NCBI GenBank assembly: GCA_028689545.1 | Contig: JAQVCX010000008.1 | Location: 1-64,000, forward strand | Length of the DNA: 64,000 nucleotides | Direction: 5' to 3' | Source of the DNA: Parabacteroides sp. | GTDB taxonomy: Bacteria; Bacteroidota; Bacteroidia; Bacteroidales; Tannerellaceae | Part shown: piece by piece, positions 1-8,437 of the stretch | Layout of the letters: every line of letters begins with the position of its first letter | Position numbering within the stretch: the stretch's first letter is position 1 | Made by a program: the position numbers and the translations under genes | The notes under the pieces: model-generated | Told to the model about the DNA's origin: nothing | Database searches by the model: none | The model's input: the letters and a program-made list of their open reading frames with translations, nothing else

Positions 1-90
1 AATGCTAAAATCAAAGCTTTTCGAAGCCAGTTAAGAGGGGTGTCTGATGTGAAATTCTTCATGTTTAGGCTGGCTATGCTATACGCTTAA
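1..90 (+). CDS. C-terminal end of an ISL3/ISAon1-like transposase (5' end outside window)
   Basis: Reading frame 1 is open from the first base to a TAA at 88-90. It encodes 29 residues that begin NAKIKAFRSQLRGVSDVKFF and end FRLAMLYA. This NAKIKAFR...GV.DVKFF.FRL pattern matches, from memory, the extreme C-terminus of ISL3-superfamily (ISAon1 group) transposases of Bacteroidota, which catalyse DNA transposition. Only the tail is visible, so intactness cannot be judged. The family call is recognition of a short motif, not an alignment. Confidence 0.6.
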   Translation, partial: NAKIKAFRSQLRGVSDVKFFMFRLAMLYA

Positions 91-140
91 AAGAAAGCTT
101 GCCAACCGGGAAAATCCGCTGACCCATAACTCGGGGGGAT
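1..140 (+). mobile_element. Right end of an insertion sequence (probable ISL3/ISAon1 type)
   Basis: The transposase tail stops at 90. About 15 bases later comes a GC-rich stretch (roughly 104-137) containing GGGAAAATCCGCTGACC and a run of six G. It is unlike the AT-rich spacer that follows and probably contains the terminal inverted repeat. The left end is outside the window, so the exact boundary and target duplication cannot be seen. Confidence 0.4.
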
Positions 141-362
141 AACCTTGCGAGTCGCCTTTCTATCTACACTTTATTTATTTATCGCACGTATCACGTCAGT
201 CCATTTGCGTTATATCAGCGATATGCCGTGAGAGCCGTGAAGGGGAGCTAGGAAGACGCTTTCCTAAGTGTTTGTTACGGTAGATGCCGTCGCATTAGCT
301 AGAAGTGTTATAGGTAGTAGCTCGTCTGTCCGTATTCTTTCTTGTCCGCCTATATACATACA
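141..362. other. Intergenic spacer without a recognised gene
   Basis: No convincing ORF or RNA gene was seen between the insertion-sequence end and the palindromic array. A small hairpin-like segment (AGGAAGACGCTTTCCT) lies near 271-286. Nothing else can be supported here. Confidence 0.4.
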
Positions 363-450
363 GATCGTTTCACAGAGGTGAAGAGATCGTATCACCTAGG
401 TGAAACGATCGTATCACGGAGGTGAAAAGATCTCTTCACCTAGGTGAAAC
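363..450. repeat. Four tandem 22-bp palindromic units (array A1)
   Basis: Units start at 363, 385, 407 and 429, exactly 22 bp apart. Each has a 16-bp inverted-repeat core (TTTCACAGAGGTGAAG, TATCACCTAGGTGAAA, TATCACGGAGGTGAAA, CTTCACCTAGGTGAAA) followed by a 6-bp spacer containing GATC or GATT. It lies downstream of both flanking genes: the insertion sequence ends at 90, and the minus-strand ATPase gene ends at 563. A sister array with the same core is at 34123-34210. Confidence 0.9.
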
Positions 451-562
451 GATTAGATTGTGCTGTGCTTGACTATACTTTGCCCAATACTTGACTGTAC
501 TTTGCCTGGAGCTTGGCGATACTTATCAAGTAGATTTTCCTATTGGGGCTTCTTGTTTGCTG

Positions 563-1834
563 TCAGTAAATGGCTTGGGATAAATTCCATGCCTGTACGT
601 GCTTTATCCCTTCTTTGGAAGGAAGGGGCAGATCATCAAGAGAGACAACTATCTTCTCATAATTATCCTCAATAGCCTCTAATGAGGCGTATTCCCGTTT
701 GATGGTTTCTTTGTCGATTAATAAATAAGTAGATTGGAGATAGATAACCCTCTCTCCTTTGATCGCTACAAAATCTACCTCTTTGTTCTTTATGCTACCC
801 ACGTATATTTGATAGCCCGCCCTTAATAAATCTAGATAAATGAGATTTTCTAGTTTATATCCAATGCCGTAGCCGAAGCCTTGATACAAGTAATTGTTGA
901 AACCTAGGTCATTGATGTAATATTTACAATTCCCGGCGATAGTCTCCTTGCCCTTGATTTGGTATTTCTCGACTTTATGTACCAAAAAAGTGTGCTCTAT
1001 ATAACTAATGTAGGAGACGATCGTATCATAGCTGGTCTTCCTACCCGAACTCTTGAAATAATTGGTGATATTTCGGATTGATATCAAATTGGATGCGTTA
1101 TTTACCAGGTAGACGAAAATGTCCTCAAGCAGTTTAGCGTCTTTGATGTTTTGTCTTTGTATGATATCGCGTAGTAATACGGTATCTTTTAATGCGGATA
1201 TATAATTTCGTTGAACTTCCGGTTGAGATAGATGGTATAATTCCGGCATGCCACTACTTTGCATATACTCTAGGTAGTGTGTTTTGTTATTCTCCTTTTG
1301 GGTGATCCCAAGGAACTCGGTGTACGAGAAAGGATAGATGGCGAATTCCACATAACGTCCGGCCAATAACGTGGCGAGTTCTCCGGATAGCATTTTTGAG
1401 TTGGAGCCACTGATGAATAACTCATATTCTGCGGTATAGTCCTGTGAGTATGAGTTGGCGAAGCGTTCCCATCCCTCTACATTTTGGATTTCGTCAATGA
1501 ACAGATAAATACGACCTTGAGGATTTATTTGTTTTAAGTAGAGATTAAACAGGGAATCAAGATCTTCGTGAGTCTTCAAGAATTTGAAGGAGGACAGCTC
1601 GCAGTTGATAAAGAATATATTCTGGGGATTTACTCCGCTATTGGCGAGATGGCTAGCTAACTGGCGAAGGATATAACTTTTCCCCACACGTCGTTGTCCT
1701 ACCAAGACTTTGATCAATCTGTTTCCGGTGTAAGATAATATCCGATCTAGATAATCTTGCCGGTTATAGCCGGTTGGAAAATCGTTTCCACTCCATAGGT
1801 TATATTTCTCTAATGTCATCAATCTATCGTCCAT
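563..1834 (-). CDS. AAA ATPase with DUF4143-type C-terminal domain
   Basis: The product is a 423-residue cytoplasmic P-loop ATPase of the prokaryotic superfamily annotated AAA_14/DUF4143. The Walker A motif is GQRRVGKS (about residues 46-53), and a Walker B-like stretch IYLFIDEIQN follows about 80 residues later. The C-terminal half has a DUF4143-like region with the VDFVAIKG strand typical of a nuclease-like fold. Its cellular role is not established for the family. The reading frame stays open to 2011, but I chose the ATG at 1834. The longer form would run through the terminator of the upstream gene (1913-1959) and through the three inverted-repeat boxes at 1837-1888. Those boxes sit directly before this start. 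It is a single-gene unit next to an insertion-sequence end and a repeat array, so recent acquisition is plausible. Confidence 0.85.
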   Translation of the reverse strand: MDDRLMTLEKYNLWSGNDFPTGYNRQDYLDRILSYTGNRLIKVLVGQRRVGKSYILRQLASHLANSGVNPQNIFFINCELSSFKFLKTHEDLDSLFNLYLKQINPQGRIYLFIDEIQNVEGWERFANSYSQDYTAEYELFISGSNSKMLSGELATLLAGRYVEFAIYPFSYTEFLGITQKENNKTHYLEYMQSSGMPELYHLSQPEVQRNYISALKDTVLLRDIIQRQNIKDAKLLEDIFVYLVNNASNLISIRNITNYFKSSGRKTSYDTIVSYISYIEHTFLVHKVEKYQIKGKETIAGNCKYYINDLGFNNYLYQGFGYGIGYKLENLIYLDLLRAGYQIYVGSIKNKEVDFVAIKGERVIYLQSTYLLIDKETIKREYASLEAIEDNYEKIVVSLDDLPLPSKEGIKHVQAWNLSQAIY

Positions 1835-1836
1835 AC

Positions 1837-1888
1837 TCGAAACTTTTGCGTAAAAATACAAAAGTTTCGAATGAACTCGAAACTTTTG
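1837..1888 (-). promoter_or_regulatory. Three alternating copies of a 12-bp box before the ATPase gene
   Basis: TCGAAACTTTTG occurs at 1837-1848 and 1877-1888, and its exact reverse complement CAAAAGTTTCGA at 1859-1870. The boxes sit immediately upstream of the ATG at 1834, where the promoter and 5' leader should be. The arrangement looks like an operator or a structured leader. No regulator is identified. Confidence 0.6.
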
Positions 1889-1912
1889 GCCTCTTGAATG
1901 AGATATATCCAT

Positions 1913-1959
1913 GAAAAAAGTAACGGCAACCGCTTTCCGCTGAAAGCCGGGTTGCCGTT
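1913..1959 (-). terminator. Rho-independent terminator of the phosphoesterase operon
   Basis: AACGGCAACC (1922-1931) pairs perfectly with GGTTGCCGTT (1950-1959). Read on the minus strand, the stem is followed by ACTTTTTTC. It lies about 115 bases beyond the stop of the phosphoesterase gene. Confidence 0.75.
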
Positions 1960-2073
1960 CAAAGTTAGGAATAAGGTTTGGTTTGTTCCTTTGTAATGAT
2001 TCTAAAGTCAATATGTAATGAGAGTTTACTATATTTATCGATACAAAAGTAAATGTAGCTTGTTACGATTCGA

Positions 2074-3492
2074 TTACGGGAGCGTTACATTGTTAGTAAA
2101 GACCTCGCCAAACCGGTTGGTAACCTTGATCTGTACGTCTTTGACTCCGCTAGAAGGGCGGCAACGGAATAAATGCGAGGTATGGTATCCGGAAGGTTTC
2201 CCGTGCATGTCGATATAGTCTTGATCCTCATCGTCGAATTGCTCTAGGCTACCTTTCCCTAGGCCGTTTTCGCTCCAGGTAACTTGGTAGGTTGGGTCCC
2301 AATCCCATACGTTCACCACGAGGTAATCGGCTTGCGACTTGAACTCACTAGGCTTATAAACCCTGAATTGATAATCCGGCTCATGGCCGGTCGCCTTATA
2401 ATGCCAAGTAGCCGCATTGCCTTTCACCTCTACGACCAGATAACCGTTAGGGGCGCCGCACCGGTTTACATGGCCGGCCCACCAAGCCCCGCAAGCGGCT
2501 CCGATATTGTGCTCGTACAGATTCGGCGTGACTTGGTTGTTCTCGAAGAAATGCGTATGTCCGGCGAAGATATGGACGTTATAAGGACTGACGATCTCTT
2601 TCAGGCTCTCGGCGTCCTCGGCGTTTCCTCCCCCTTTATCCGTCTGGTTGAATACGGGGGCATGTACGTTGATGAATACGAGCGTACCGGGCTTAACGTA
2701 ACTCAGGTCGTTTTTCAGCCATTCCAGTTGTTCCTTTCCGAAGCGTTCGTCATATTTCTTGTCTTTGTAATAATCGATATCTTTTAAGGTGATGATATGT
2801 ACATCCCCTATATTGAACGAATAATTGTAAGGGCCGAAATGATCCTCGTAGATACGCTCGGCGTAGCTCGTCTGGGTTACCTTTTGGTTGGATAAGGCGG
2901 GGTAGCGTAGGTCGTGGTCGTGATTGCCTATCACGGAGAACATCGGGATGCCTAAGGCCGAGACCGCTTCCTTATAAGGCGTGAATAAATCCATGCGATC
3001 CCAAGTAATATCCCCTAGCGCCATACCGTAGACCTCTTTCCCTGGGTAACGCTCTATGGTCTGTCTCAAGTCGGGGATGGTCTCTTCGCTGAAACGTTTC
3101 ATCTGCTGTTCGTCGATGGTCTGAGGATCGGAAATCGCCAAGTAGGCAAACTCATCGCTCGCCTGTTTCCTTGGGGTGAGCGTGAAATCATGTTCATGGA
3201 TGTCCTTGCTTTTATCAAGCTGCTGATAGAAAAGATCCGGTATGCCTTTGGTCTGCGTGATCTCATGGTCGCCCGGTACGGAGAGGTAGACAAAGCGGCT
3301 TTTGTCCAGATTCGAGTCGAGGCTATATGCTCCCCGCTCATTGGTTTGCGTGAAATTATAACCATCCGTAACGACTACGCCTCGCAGCGGTTTGCCTGCC
3401 GTATCGGATACGGTGCCTCTTACGGTAGCGGCTTGCGCCATCCAAGTGGATAGCGCGAGTAAAAGTGTGAATGATAAGAATTGTCTCTTCAT
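2074..3492 (-). CDS. Exported calcineurin-like metallophosphoesterase
   Basis: The 472-residue protein has a Sec signal peptide (hydrophobic stretch ending near WMAQA, residue 21). A carboxypeptidase-regulatory-like N-terminal domain follows (GTVSDTAGKPLRGVVV, about 25-105). The metallophosphatase core has SDPQ (121-124), GDITWD (160-165), GNHDHD (189-194), an HAP histidine (277) and GHTHFF (311-316), the usual dinuclear-metal ligands. A C-terminal beta-rich domain completes the architecture called Metallophos_N/Metallophos/Metallophos_C. It should hydrolyse a phosphoester in the periplasm or at the surface; the substrate is unknown. It starts 41 bases after the stop of the TonB receptor gene, so the two are very likely co-transcribed and could release and import the same phosphorylated compound. 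Confidence 0.9.
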   Translation of the reverse strand: MKRQFLSFTLLLALSTWMAQAATVRGTVSDTAGKPLRGVVVTDGYNFTQTNERGAYSLDSNLDKSRFVYLSVPGDHEITQTKGIPDLFYQQLDKSKDIHEHDFTLTPRKQASDEFAYLAISDPQTIDEQQMKRFSEETIPDLRQTIERYPGKEVYGMALGDITWDRMDLFTPYKEAVSALGIPMFSVIGNHDHDLRYPALSNQKVTQTSYAERIYEDHFGPYNYSFNIGDVHIITLKDIDYYKDKKYDERFGKEQLEWLKNDLSYVKPGTLVFINVHAPVFNQTDKGGGNAEDAESLKEIVSPYNVHIFAGHTHFFENNQVTPNLYEHNIGAACGAWWAGHVNRCGAPNGYLVVEVKGNAATWHYKATGHEPDYQFRVYKPSEFKSQADYLVVNVWDWDPTYQVTWSENGLGKGSLEQFDDEDQDYIDMHGKPSGYHTSHLFRCRPSSGVKDVQIKVTNRFGEVFTNNVTLP

Positions 3493-3533
3493 CGTAATTC
3501 TTTTTTCTGATTTGAATATGGAATATCTGTTTG

Positions 3534-6500
3534 TTAGAACTTATAACGTACACCGATTTGAATCTGCCAAGGGTTTCCGTTCATGTTGGATACGCCCGTG
3601 TTCTTGTTTACGTTATATACGTATTGCTTCTTTTCTGCGTCAAAACTCTTGATCGAGTAGAGGTTCTGTTTGCCTAGGTTATGCCCCGCTCCCCAATCCT
3701 TGTTGAGCATATTCAAGAAATTGAAGAAGTCTACCGAGGCCTCGATGGAATGAGTCTTATAGATCTTGAAGTTCTTGTTGAGGCGCAGATCGAAGGTACC
3801 GTAGAAGCCATTTACGCCACCGTTACGCTCGGCGACCTTCCCGTAGTTCTTGCGGATATAATCTTTTACGCTCTTCTCGGCATCCGAGTTGTCCAAGATC
3901 GCTTGGATACCCTCCCGAAGATATTGAGGCGTATTACTATCGTTCGGGTCATAGATATAAGCCAAGTCGTTGGATGACACGAAATCACCGTTCATGTTAC
4001 CACTAACGGCTAGCGAGTAGCGGGTTCCACCGATCCCCGAGAAACGCAGGCCTACGCTGATCCCCCAGAAAGAGGGAGCCGTACCGTAGAATACGACCTT
4101 GTGGCGGAATTGGTTGTCCGAGTAAGTCATGGTGCTCAAATCCCGAGGATCATCTTTTACCATCAAGGCCAGGGTCGCCGTATTGGCTACGTTTCCGTTG
4201 TAAGAGGTGTTATCCTTGGAATCGTTCCACGTATAGCTGAAAGAAAGCTCTCCATCCTTGAAATAACGCCAAGTCCCATCTACGACGAACGCGTATTGGT
4301 TGATCTTTCCATCGCTGATCAGTTCCAGCACACGGCCTACCTGATCGCTCTTGCGTCCTTGCATCCAGTCGGTCGCCCCGTTCTTGGTATTGATACTCTC
4401 GGCGGGGACGAACACGCCACGATCTCCCTCGGCGGCGATACGGAAGTAAGGCTCATCCACCATATTACGGTCTACGTACATATAATTATGGCGTGCCCAG
4501 CTGGCGTAAGCGCTTACGCCCACCCGTAGGCGGTCGGAGAAGAAGTGCGTGTAGCTGGCGTTCAGTTTATATACGACCGGAACACGGGCATCCTTGCTGT
4601 TCATATTGATCGTGCTGATCTTTTGGATGTCGGGGTTGTTGAATAGATCCACGCCCGGCGCGGTAGAGGGATCTTGGCGGTAAGCCTGGAAATCGGGAGT
4701 CGGAACCAGATCGCCTTGTACATCTACGGAAGCTACCTTCGTGCCGTCGAACAGCATATTGTTGATCATGGAATAGTTGTTTAAATCCGATCCGAAGATA
4801 CCGGAGCCAAGGCGGATGATATCTTGATGCTTGTCGTTCACATCCCACGTGAATTGAACACGGGGTTGCAATTGGAAGGTGGAGATCACGTTGTCTGTAC
4901 GTAAGCCCAACTCGTCATACACGGTCTGGTTGAAGTTCGCGTGGTCGAAATAACGGGTATAATCCGCGCGTATACCGGCCATGACCTCGAATCCTGTGAA
5001 CAGCTTTGTCTGTAATTGTCCGTAGATAGCGGAGTTCAAGGTATTCATCTTTACGGTAGGATCATCTACCAAGGCGATTTCACGGGCATAGCGGTAGGGG
5101 GTCATATTCTCGAAATTATCCAGTCCCGTGAAATAAAACCGTCCGTTCATCTCGCTGCCATAGAGTGATGCCATATGGGTGTACATGAAGTCCGCGCCGA
5201 ATGTGTAGTTGATACGATCCGTATTGTAATATAGGTTGTCTACCAACTGAAGTACATTATCCTTGAAATGCTCGGGTGCGTAGCGTTGACCTCCGAGCTG
5301 GATGGAGGTGTACATGCTCTTGTCGCCAGATATGGATTCCACGTTCTCAACGATTGCCCTAGGGATATTAGAGCTTGGCAATTGCTTGTTCGGGGTCGTG
5401 GCCTCGTAAACCAAGAAATGTTGAAGCTTCAGCTCGTTGGTCAACTTCGGGCTTAATACCGAGCGTAAGGTAGCGAGTAGGCTGTTGTTATGCGATTTGC
5501 GATCGATCCAGACCTCGTACAGATTGATGCTGGAGTTATCGCTCTCGCTCTGTTTATTATCCTCGTTGATGAAATTATCGCGAATGGTTAGTAAGTTGGT
5601 CGCGTTCAACTGCCAGTCGATACGTGCGAAGACGGCGTTCGTCTGCTTCTTCTTGCCGAACTCCCCGAACTGAGGGTCATTGGATACTCCGTATTTAGTA
5701 CGGGCGATATCCAGATAACGGTCTAGCGTAGATTGAGTGACATTGTAACGAGACTCGTCCGCCGCCGTCTTGATATCCGCTATATAAATCGGGCGGGAAT
5801 CCTGTTGATGATCCCATACGACATAGAAGTGCGCACGGTCTTTCACGATCGGGCCTCCCAAAGAGAAACCATATTGATAGGTGGAGAAGTCGGAAGTCGA
5901 TTTGCTTCCTCGTATATCGTAAGAGCTGGATAGCCAATCGGCACGACCGAACCCGAATACGCTTCCGGTGAAGGTGTTGGTTCCGGATTTCGTGACGGCG
6001 CTCACGGTACCGCCTCCGGAACGTCCGTTGGTCACGTCATATTGGTTGGTTACCACCTCAAACTCGCGAACCGCTTCCATGGAGATCGTATAAGCGCCGG
6101 AAGTCGTTCCGCTCGCTACGGTACCTTTCGCCGTCATACCGTCGATGGTGTAATTCGTAGAGGATGATAATTGTCCGGCGATGTTTCCTCCGCTACTCAA
6201 TGGCGAGAGATCCATCAAGGAGGTGAAGTTACGGCCGTTTACCGGAAGCTTCGTGATATTTTGAGCGGAGATAGACGTTGCCGCACCGATCTTCGGAACC
6301 ATGTTCTTTAGGGAATTAGCGACCACCTCGACGGCTTGGATCTCCACCGACTCCTCCGCTAGCTTGAAATCCACCCGAAGCATATCCCCTTGGTTCAATG
6401 CGTATCCAGTCTTTTTCTGTTCTCCATAACCAATAAAAGACGCGGTAACGGTATAAGGAGAACCTAGCGGAAGCTGCTTAATGGTGTATTCTCCTTTATC

Positions 6501-6704
6501 GTTAGTGATAGAGCCCGTGAAGAATCCGGTAGATTCATTCTTTACTTGGATAGTGGCCCCGATCACCGATTCTCCTTTATTATCCACGACCATGCCCGTG
6601 ATAATGGCTTGCGTTCCTTGCGCGAATAGGAGAGCCGGTAAGCAATTGAAAAATAACAAACAGGCAAGTAACCTGCAAGTAATGCGTTTGTTAAACATCC
6701 TCAT
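3534..6704 (-). CDS. Oar-like TonB-dependent outer membrane receptor
   Basis: The product is 1056 residues. A signal peptide ends at about residue 28 (LLFAQG). A carboxypeptidase-regulatory-like domain follows (GMVVDNKGESVIGATIQV), then a plug domain with PVNGRNFTSLMDLSP and TIDGMTAKG, then a long beta-barrel ending in aromatic Phe (IGVRYKF). This is the layout of Oar-type TonB receptors, which import bulky substrates using TonB-ExbBD energy. I chose the ATG at 6704 because the -7 promoter box at 6746-6753 lies inside the longer frame that opens at 6770; a second ATG at 6698 is also possible. It is the first gene of the operon with the downstream phosphoesterase. The ligand is not predictable from sequence. 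Confidence 0.9.
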   Translation of the reverse strand: MRMFNKRITCRLLACLLFFNCLPALLFAQGTQAIITGMVVDNKGESVIGATIQVKNESTGFFTGSITNDKGEYTIKQLPLGSPYTVTASFIGYGEQKKTGYALNQGDMLRVDFKLAEESVEIQAVEVVANSLKNMVPKIGAATSISAQNITKLPVNGRNFTSLMDLSPLSSGGNIAGQLSSSTNYTIDGMTAKGTVASGTTSGAYTISMEAVREFEVVTNQYDVTNGRSGGGTVSAVTKSGTNTFTGSVFGFGRADWLSSSYDIRGSKSTSDFSTYQYGFSLGGPIVKDRAHFYVVWDHQQDSRPIYIADIKTAADESRYNVTQSTLDRYLDIARTKYGVSNDPQFGEFGKKKQTNAVFARIDWQLNATNLLTIRDNFINEDNKQSESDNSSINLYEVWIDRKSHNNSLLATLRSVLSPKLTNELKLQHFLVYEATTPNKQLPSSNIPRAIVENVESISGDKSMYTSIQLGGQRYAPEHFKDNVLQLVDNLYYNTDRINYTFGADFMYTHMASLYGSEMNGRFYFTGLDNFENMTPYRYAREIALVDDPTVKMNTLNSAIYGQLQTKLFTGFEVMAGIRADYTRYFDHANFNQTVYDELGLRTDNVISTFQLQPRVQFTWDVNDKHQDIIRLGSGIFGSDLNNYSMINNMLFDGTKVASVDVQGDLVPTPDFQAYRQDPSTAPGVDLFNNPDIQKISTINMNSKDARVPVVYKLNASYTHFFSDRLRVGVSAYASWARHNYMYVDRNMVDEPYFRIAAEGDRGVFVPAESINTKNGATDWMQGRKSDQVGRVLELISDGKINQYAFVVDGTWRYFKDGELSFSYTWNDSKDNTSYNGNVANTATLALMVKDDPRDLSTMTYSDNQFRHKVVFYGTAPSFWGISVGLRFSGIGGTRYSLAVSGNMNGDFVSSNDLAYIYDPNDSNTPQYLREGIQAILDNSDAEKSVKDYIRKNYGKVAERNGGVNGFYGTFDLRLNKNFKIYKTHSIEASVDFFNFLNMLNKDWGAGHNLGKQNLYSIKSFDAEKKQYVYNVNKNTGVSNMNGNPWQIQIGVRYKF

Positions 6705-6745
6705 GATAATCTTTTTAAAATTAAACCTAAATATCTTTTCCGGCG

Positions 6746-6753
6746 CAAAAGTA
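6746..6753 (-). promoter_or_regulatory. Bacteroides-type -7 box before the TonB receptor
   Basis: On the minus strand this reads TACTTTTG, matching the TAnnTTTG consensus. It lies about 42 bases before the chosen start at 6704. A TTTG at 6768-6771 is closer than the usual -33 spacing, so only the -7 box is supported. Confidence 0.55.
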
Positions 6754-6803
6754 AGTGCCCCGTTTTGCAAAGAGATTACATCCGTGTGTAGGTTTAAATA
6801 AAG

Positions 6804-6835
6804 AAAAAAGCCTAATGAAGGATATCCATTAGGCT
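6804..6835 (-). terminator. Rho-independent terminator after the exported-protein gene
   Basis: AGCCTAATG (6809-6817) pairs perfectly with CATTAGGCT (6827-6835). On the minus strand it is followed by six T. It ends the 6874-7524 transcription unit before it enters the receptor operon. Confidence 0.85.
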
Positions 6836-6873
6836 CAACGAGAAAATTATAAATGTGTCTATAAAGAAGAAGG

Positions 6874-7524
6874 TTAGTCCTCGTCCAAAGTCTTGATAAT
6901 GCTAGATGCTATCTTGGATGAGCTCTTGCGGCTGCTCTTTCTGAGCTTATCCGGATTCTCAAGATTCATGCAGGTAAAGAAGTTGTTGCCCCGATATACC
7001 TCGTTTTTGTCTTTGTCGAATAGGGTATAGCTGACGATGTGGAAAAGCGTGCGCAACGGTTGGTCTTGCCATTTAAGATAATGCTGGTTTAATACCAACA
7101 GATAATCAGCGTCGGCATTATCCAATACCTTTTGTAGTTCGTCGGTCGGCACGGCTGAAAGATCGGAATAGCAATCTTCGCTCTCTCCGTTGACCTTGAT
7201 CTCATTTAGCACCTGTCCGGTCACTTGTGTAGCGTTTGCCGGGATAAACTTGCAATCTCCGTTTTTGACGGATGCGGCGATATTCTCGGCGATGATCGTA
7301 TTATACGTTTGGTCGATACTATCCGCTTTCATGCCGGTCTCTTCGGCGATCATCCCATTGTAGAAATAGTTTGATTTCACGTTATCGTGTAAACCTACGA
7401 TGAGAATTTGCTTTGCGTGATAGTTGTCACCTTCCTTCTTACTCTCTTTAGCGTTCGCCGCTATAGAGGCTACGGCTACAAAGAACATTACCGTAAAGAT
7501 TCTGATTTTAAATAACCTTTCCAT
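6874..7524 (-). CDS. Exported protein of unknown function
   Basis: The product is 216 residues. A signal peptide (MERLFKIRIFTVMFFVAVAS, cleaved near ANA-KES) is followed by a hydrophilic mixed alpha/beta domain. The visible stretches ILIVGLHDNVKSNYFYNGMI and DADYLLVLNQHYLKW suggest a small periplasmic nucleotide- or peptide-binding-like fold, but no family is recognised. There is no lipobox. The frame is open to 7566; the ATG at 7524 is preferred because the -7 box at 7564-7571 would otherwise overlap the coding start. It is monocistronic, with its own promoter and terminator. Confidence 0.75.
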   Translation of the reverse strand: MERLFKIRIFTVMFFVAVASIAANAKESKKEGDNYHAKQILIVGLHDNVKSNYFYNGMIAEETGMKADSIDQTYNTIIAENIAASVKNGDCKFIPANATQVTGQVLNEIKVNGESEDCYSDLSAVPTDELQKVLDNADADYLLVLNQHYLKWQDQPLRTLFHIVSYTLFDKDKNEVYRGNNFFTCMNLENPDKLRKSSRKSSSKIASSIIKTLDED

Positions 7525-7563
7525 GCTTCTCTTATTAAATTCTATGTCGATTAATATTGAGGG

Positions 7564-7571
7564 CAAAGGTA
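7564..7571 (-). promoter_or_regulatory. Bacteroides-type -7 box
   Basis: The minus strand reads TACCTTTG, a full TAnnTTTG match, 40 bases before the start at 7524. This supports the shorter coding start. Confidence 0.6.
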
Positions 7572-7609
7572 TCGGTAGGATATTGCAGGGGTGTTACAGA
7601 GATGTAAAA

Positions 7610-7650
7610 TGCTGGTGACGCGGTGTTGAATCCAACCGACATCACCAGCA
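7610..7650 (-). terminator. Probable terminator of the beta-barrel protein gene
   Basis: TGCTGGTGA (7610-7618) pairs perfectly with TCACCAGCA (7642-7650), with a second short stem inside the loop. On the minus strand a weak T-rich stretch (ATTTTACATC) follows. It is 54 bases after the stop at 7704. Confidence 0.6.
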
Positions 7651-7703
7651 GGATATTTGTTGTCGATATATTGCTGTGCGTATGTTTATAAATCCCTACG
7701 TAT

Positions 7704-8354
7704 TTAGAATCTCCAACCAATGTTCGCCTGGAACACTCCGTTGCGGACGGTGGATTCGTCGGCCATAAGGGGGAAGTGGTTGGTTTCGCCCTCTATTTGG
7801 ATGTCTTTGTATTTTAATACATCCGTTAAACCGAAATTGTAGTTCACGGTCAAGAAGAGGCCGTTCTCGAATTGATAGCCACCACCTACGCATAGCGAGA
7901 AGTCGAAGGGATAGAATAGCTCGTCTATGCTGACGGCCGCATACTCTTTCTTCTTTGCCTCCAGGCTGAATTTGTTATGTATGTTGAAGCCGAACTGAGG
8001 ACCGGCGAATACGTTCAATCCTTTATAGACATAAACTTTCGCGTAGATCGGGATGTTAATGTAATCGTTGTTGAGATTGGCGGAGATGTATTCCCCCCCG
8101 TAATTATGTTTCTTCGTGGCTCCCTGCATGGCATAATAAACGCCGGCCTCCACCGCGAATACATCTTCGGGGAAAACATATTCACCGCTAACGCCTACGT
8201 TCACGCCGGAACGGGTGCTACCATCCAGACCCATAATGCTGGCTAAACTAAAACCTACCTTAGGCATGAAATGAAACTCCTGCGCTTGGGCTCTCGTTGT
8301 GGAGAAAATGGCGATAGCCGCCAATAGGAGCATACAGATGTAGTTCTTCTTCAT
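7704..8354 (-). CDS. PorT/OMP_b-brl-like outer membrane beta-barrel protein
   Basis: The 216-residue protein has a signal peptide (MKKNYICMLLLAAIAIF, cleaved after RAQA near residue 24). It has alternating amphipathic strands (VNVGVSGEYVF, LNVFAGPQFGFNI, LFLTVNYNFGLTDV) and a C-terminal IGWRF, the aromatic end used for BAM-dependent insertion. This is the small 8-strand barrel family common in Bacteroidota. The substrate or role is unknown; members are usually annotated porin family or outer membrane beta-barrel protein. Hairpins lie on both sides, so it is likely a single-gene unit. Confidence 0.85.
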   Translation of the reverse strand: MKKNYICMLLLAAIAIFSTTRAQAQEFHFMPKVGFSLASIMGLDGSTRSGVNVGVSGEYVFPEDVFAVEAGVYYAMQGATKKHNYGGEYISANLNNDYINIPIYAKVYVYKGLNVFAGPQFGFNIHNKFSLEAKKKEYAAVSIDELFYPFDFSLCVGGGYQFENGLFLTVNYNFGLTDVLKYKDIQIEGETNHFPLMADESTVRNGVFQANIGWRF

Positions 8355-8382
8355 AAGTCGATATATATATTATTAATGTATA

Positions 8383-8429
8383 GAAAAAGGGGTTGTTTGT
8401 AAGGTTCAATGAACTTTAAAAACAACCCC
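8383..8429 (-). terminator. Rho-independent terminator after purL
   Basis: GGGGTTGTTT (8389-8398) pairs with AAACAACCCC (8420-8429), with an inner GTTC/GAAC pair. On the minus strand TTTTTC follows the stem. It lies 9 bases past the purL stop. Confidence 0.85.
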
Positions 8430-8437
8430 CGTTATTT

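Noticed and set aside
363..450. CRISPR array
   Set aside because: Repeats are only 22 bp in period with 6-bp spacers that are themselves nearly identical, the units are full palindromes, and no cas genes are nearby.
460..675. 71-residue plus-strand ORF
   Set aside because: It overlaps the 3' end of the ATPase gene, has no family resemblance and contains repeated TGACTnTACTTTGCC sequence, so it is a chance frame.
1835..2011. 59-residue N-terminal extension of the ATPase
   Set aside because: It would cover the terminator at 1913-1959 and the inverted boxes, and the family starts at the later Met.
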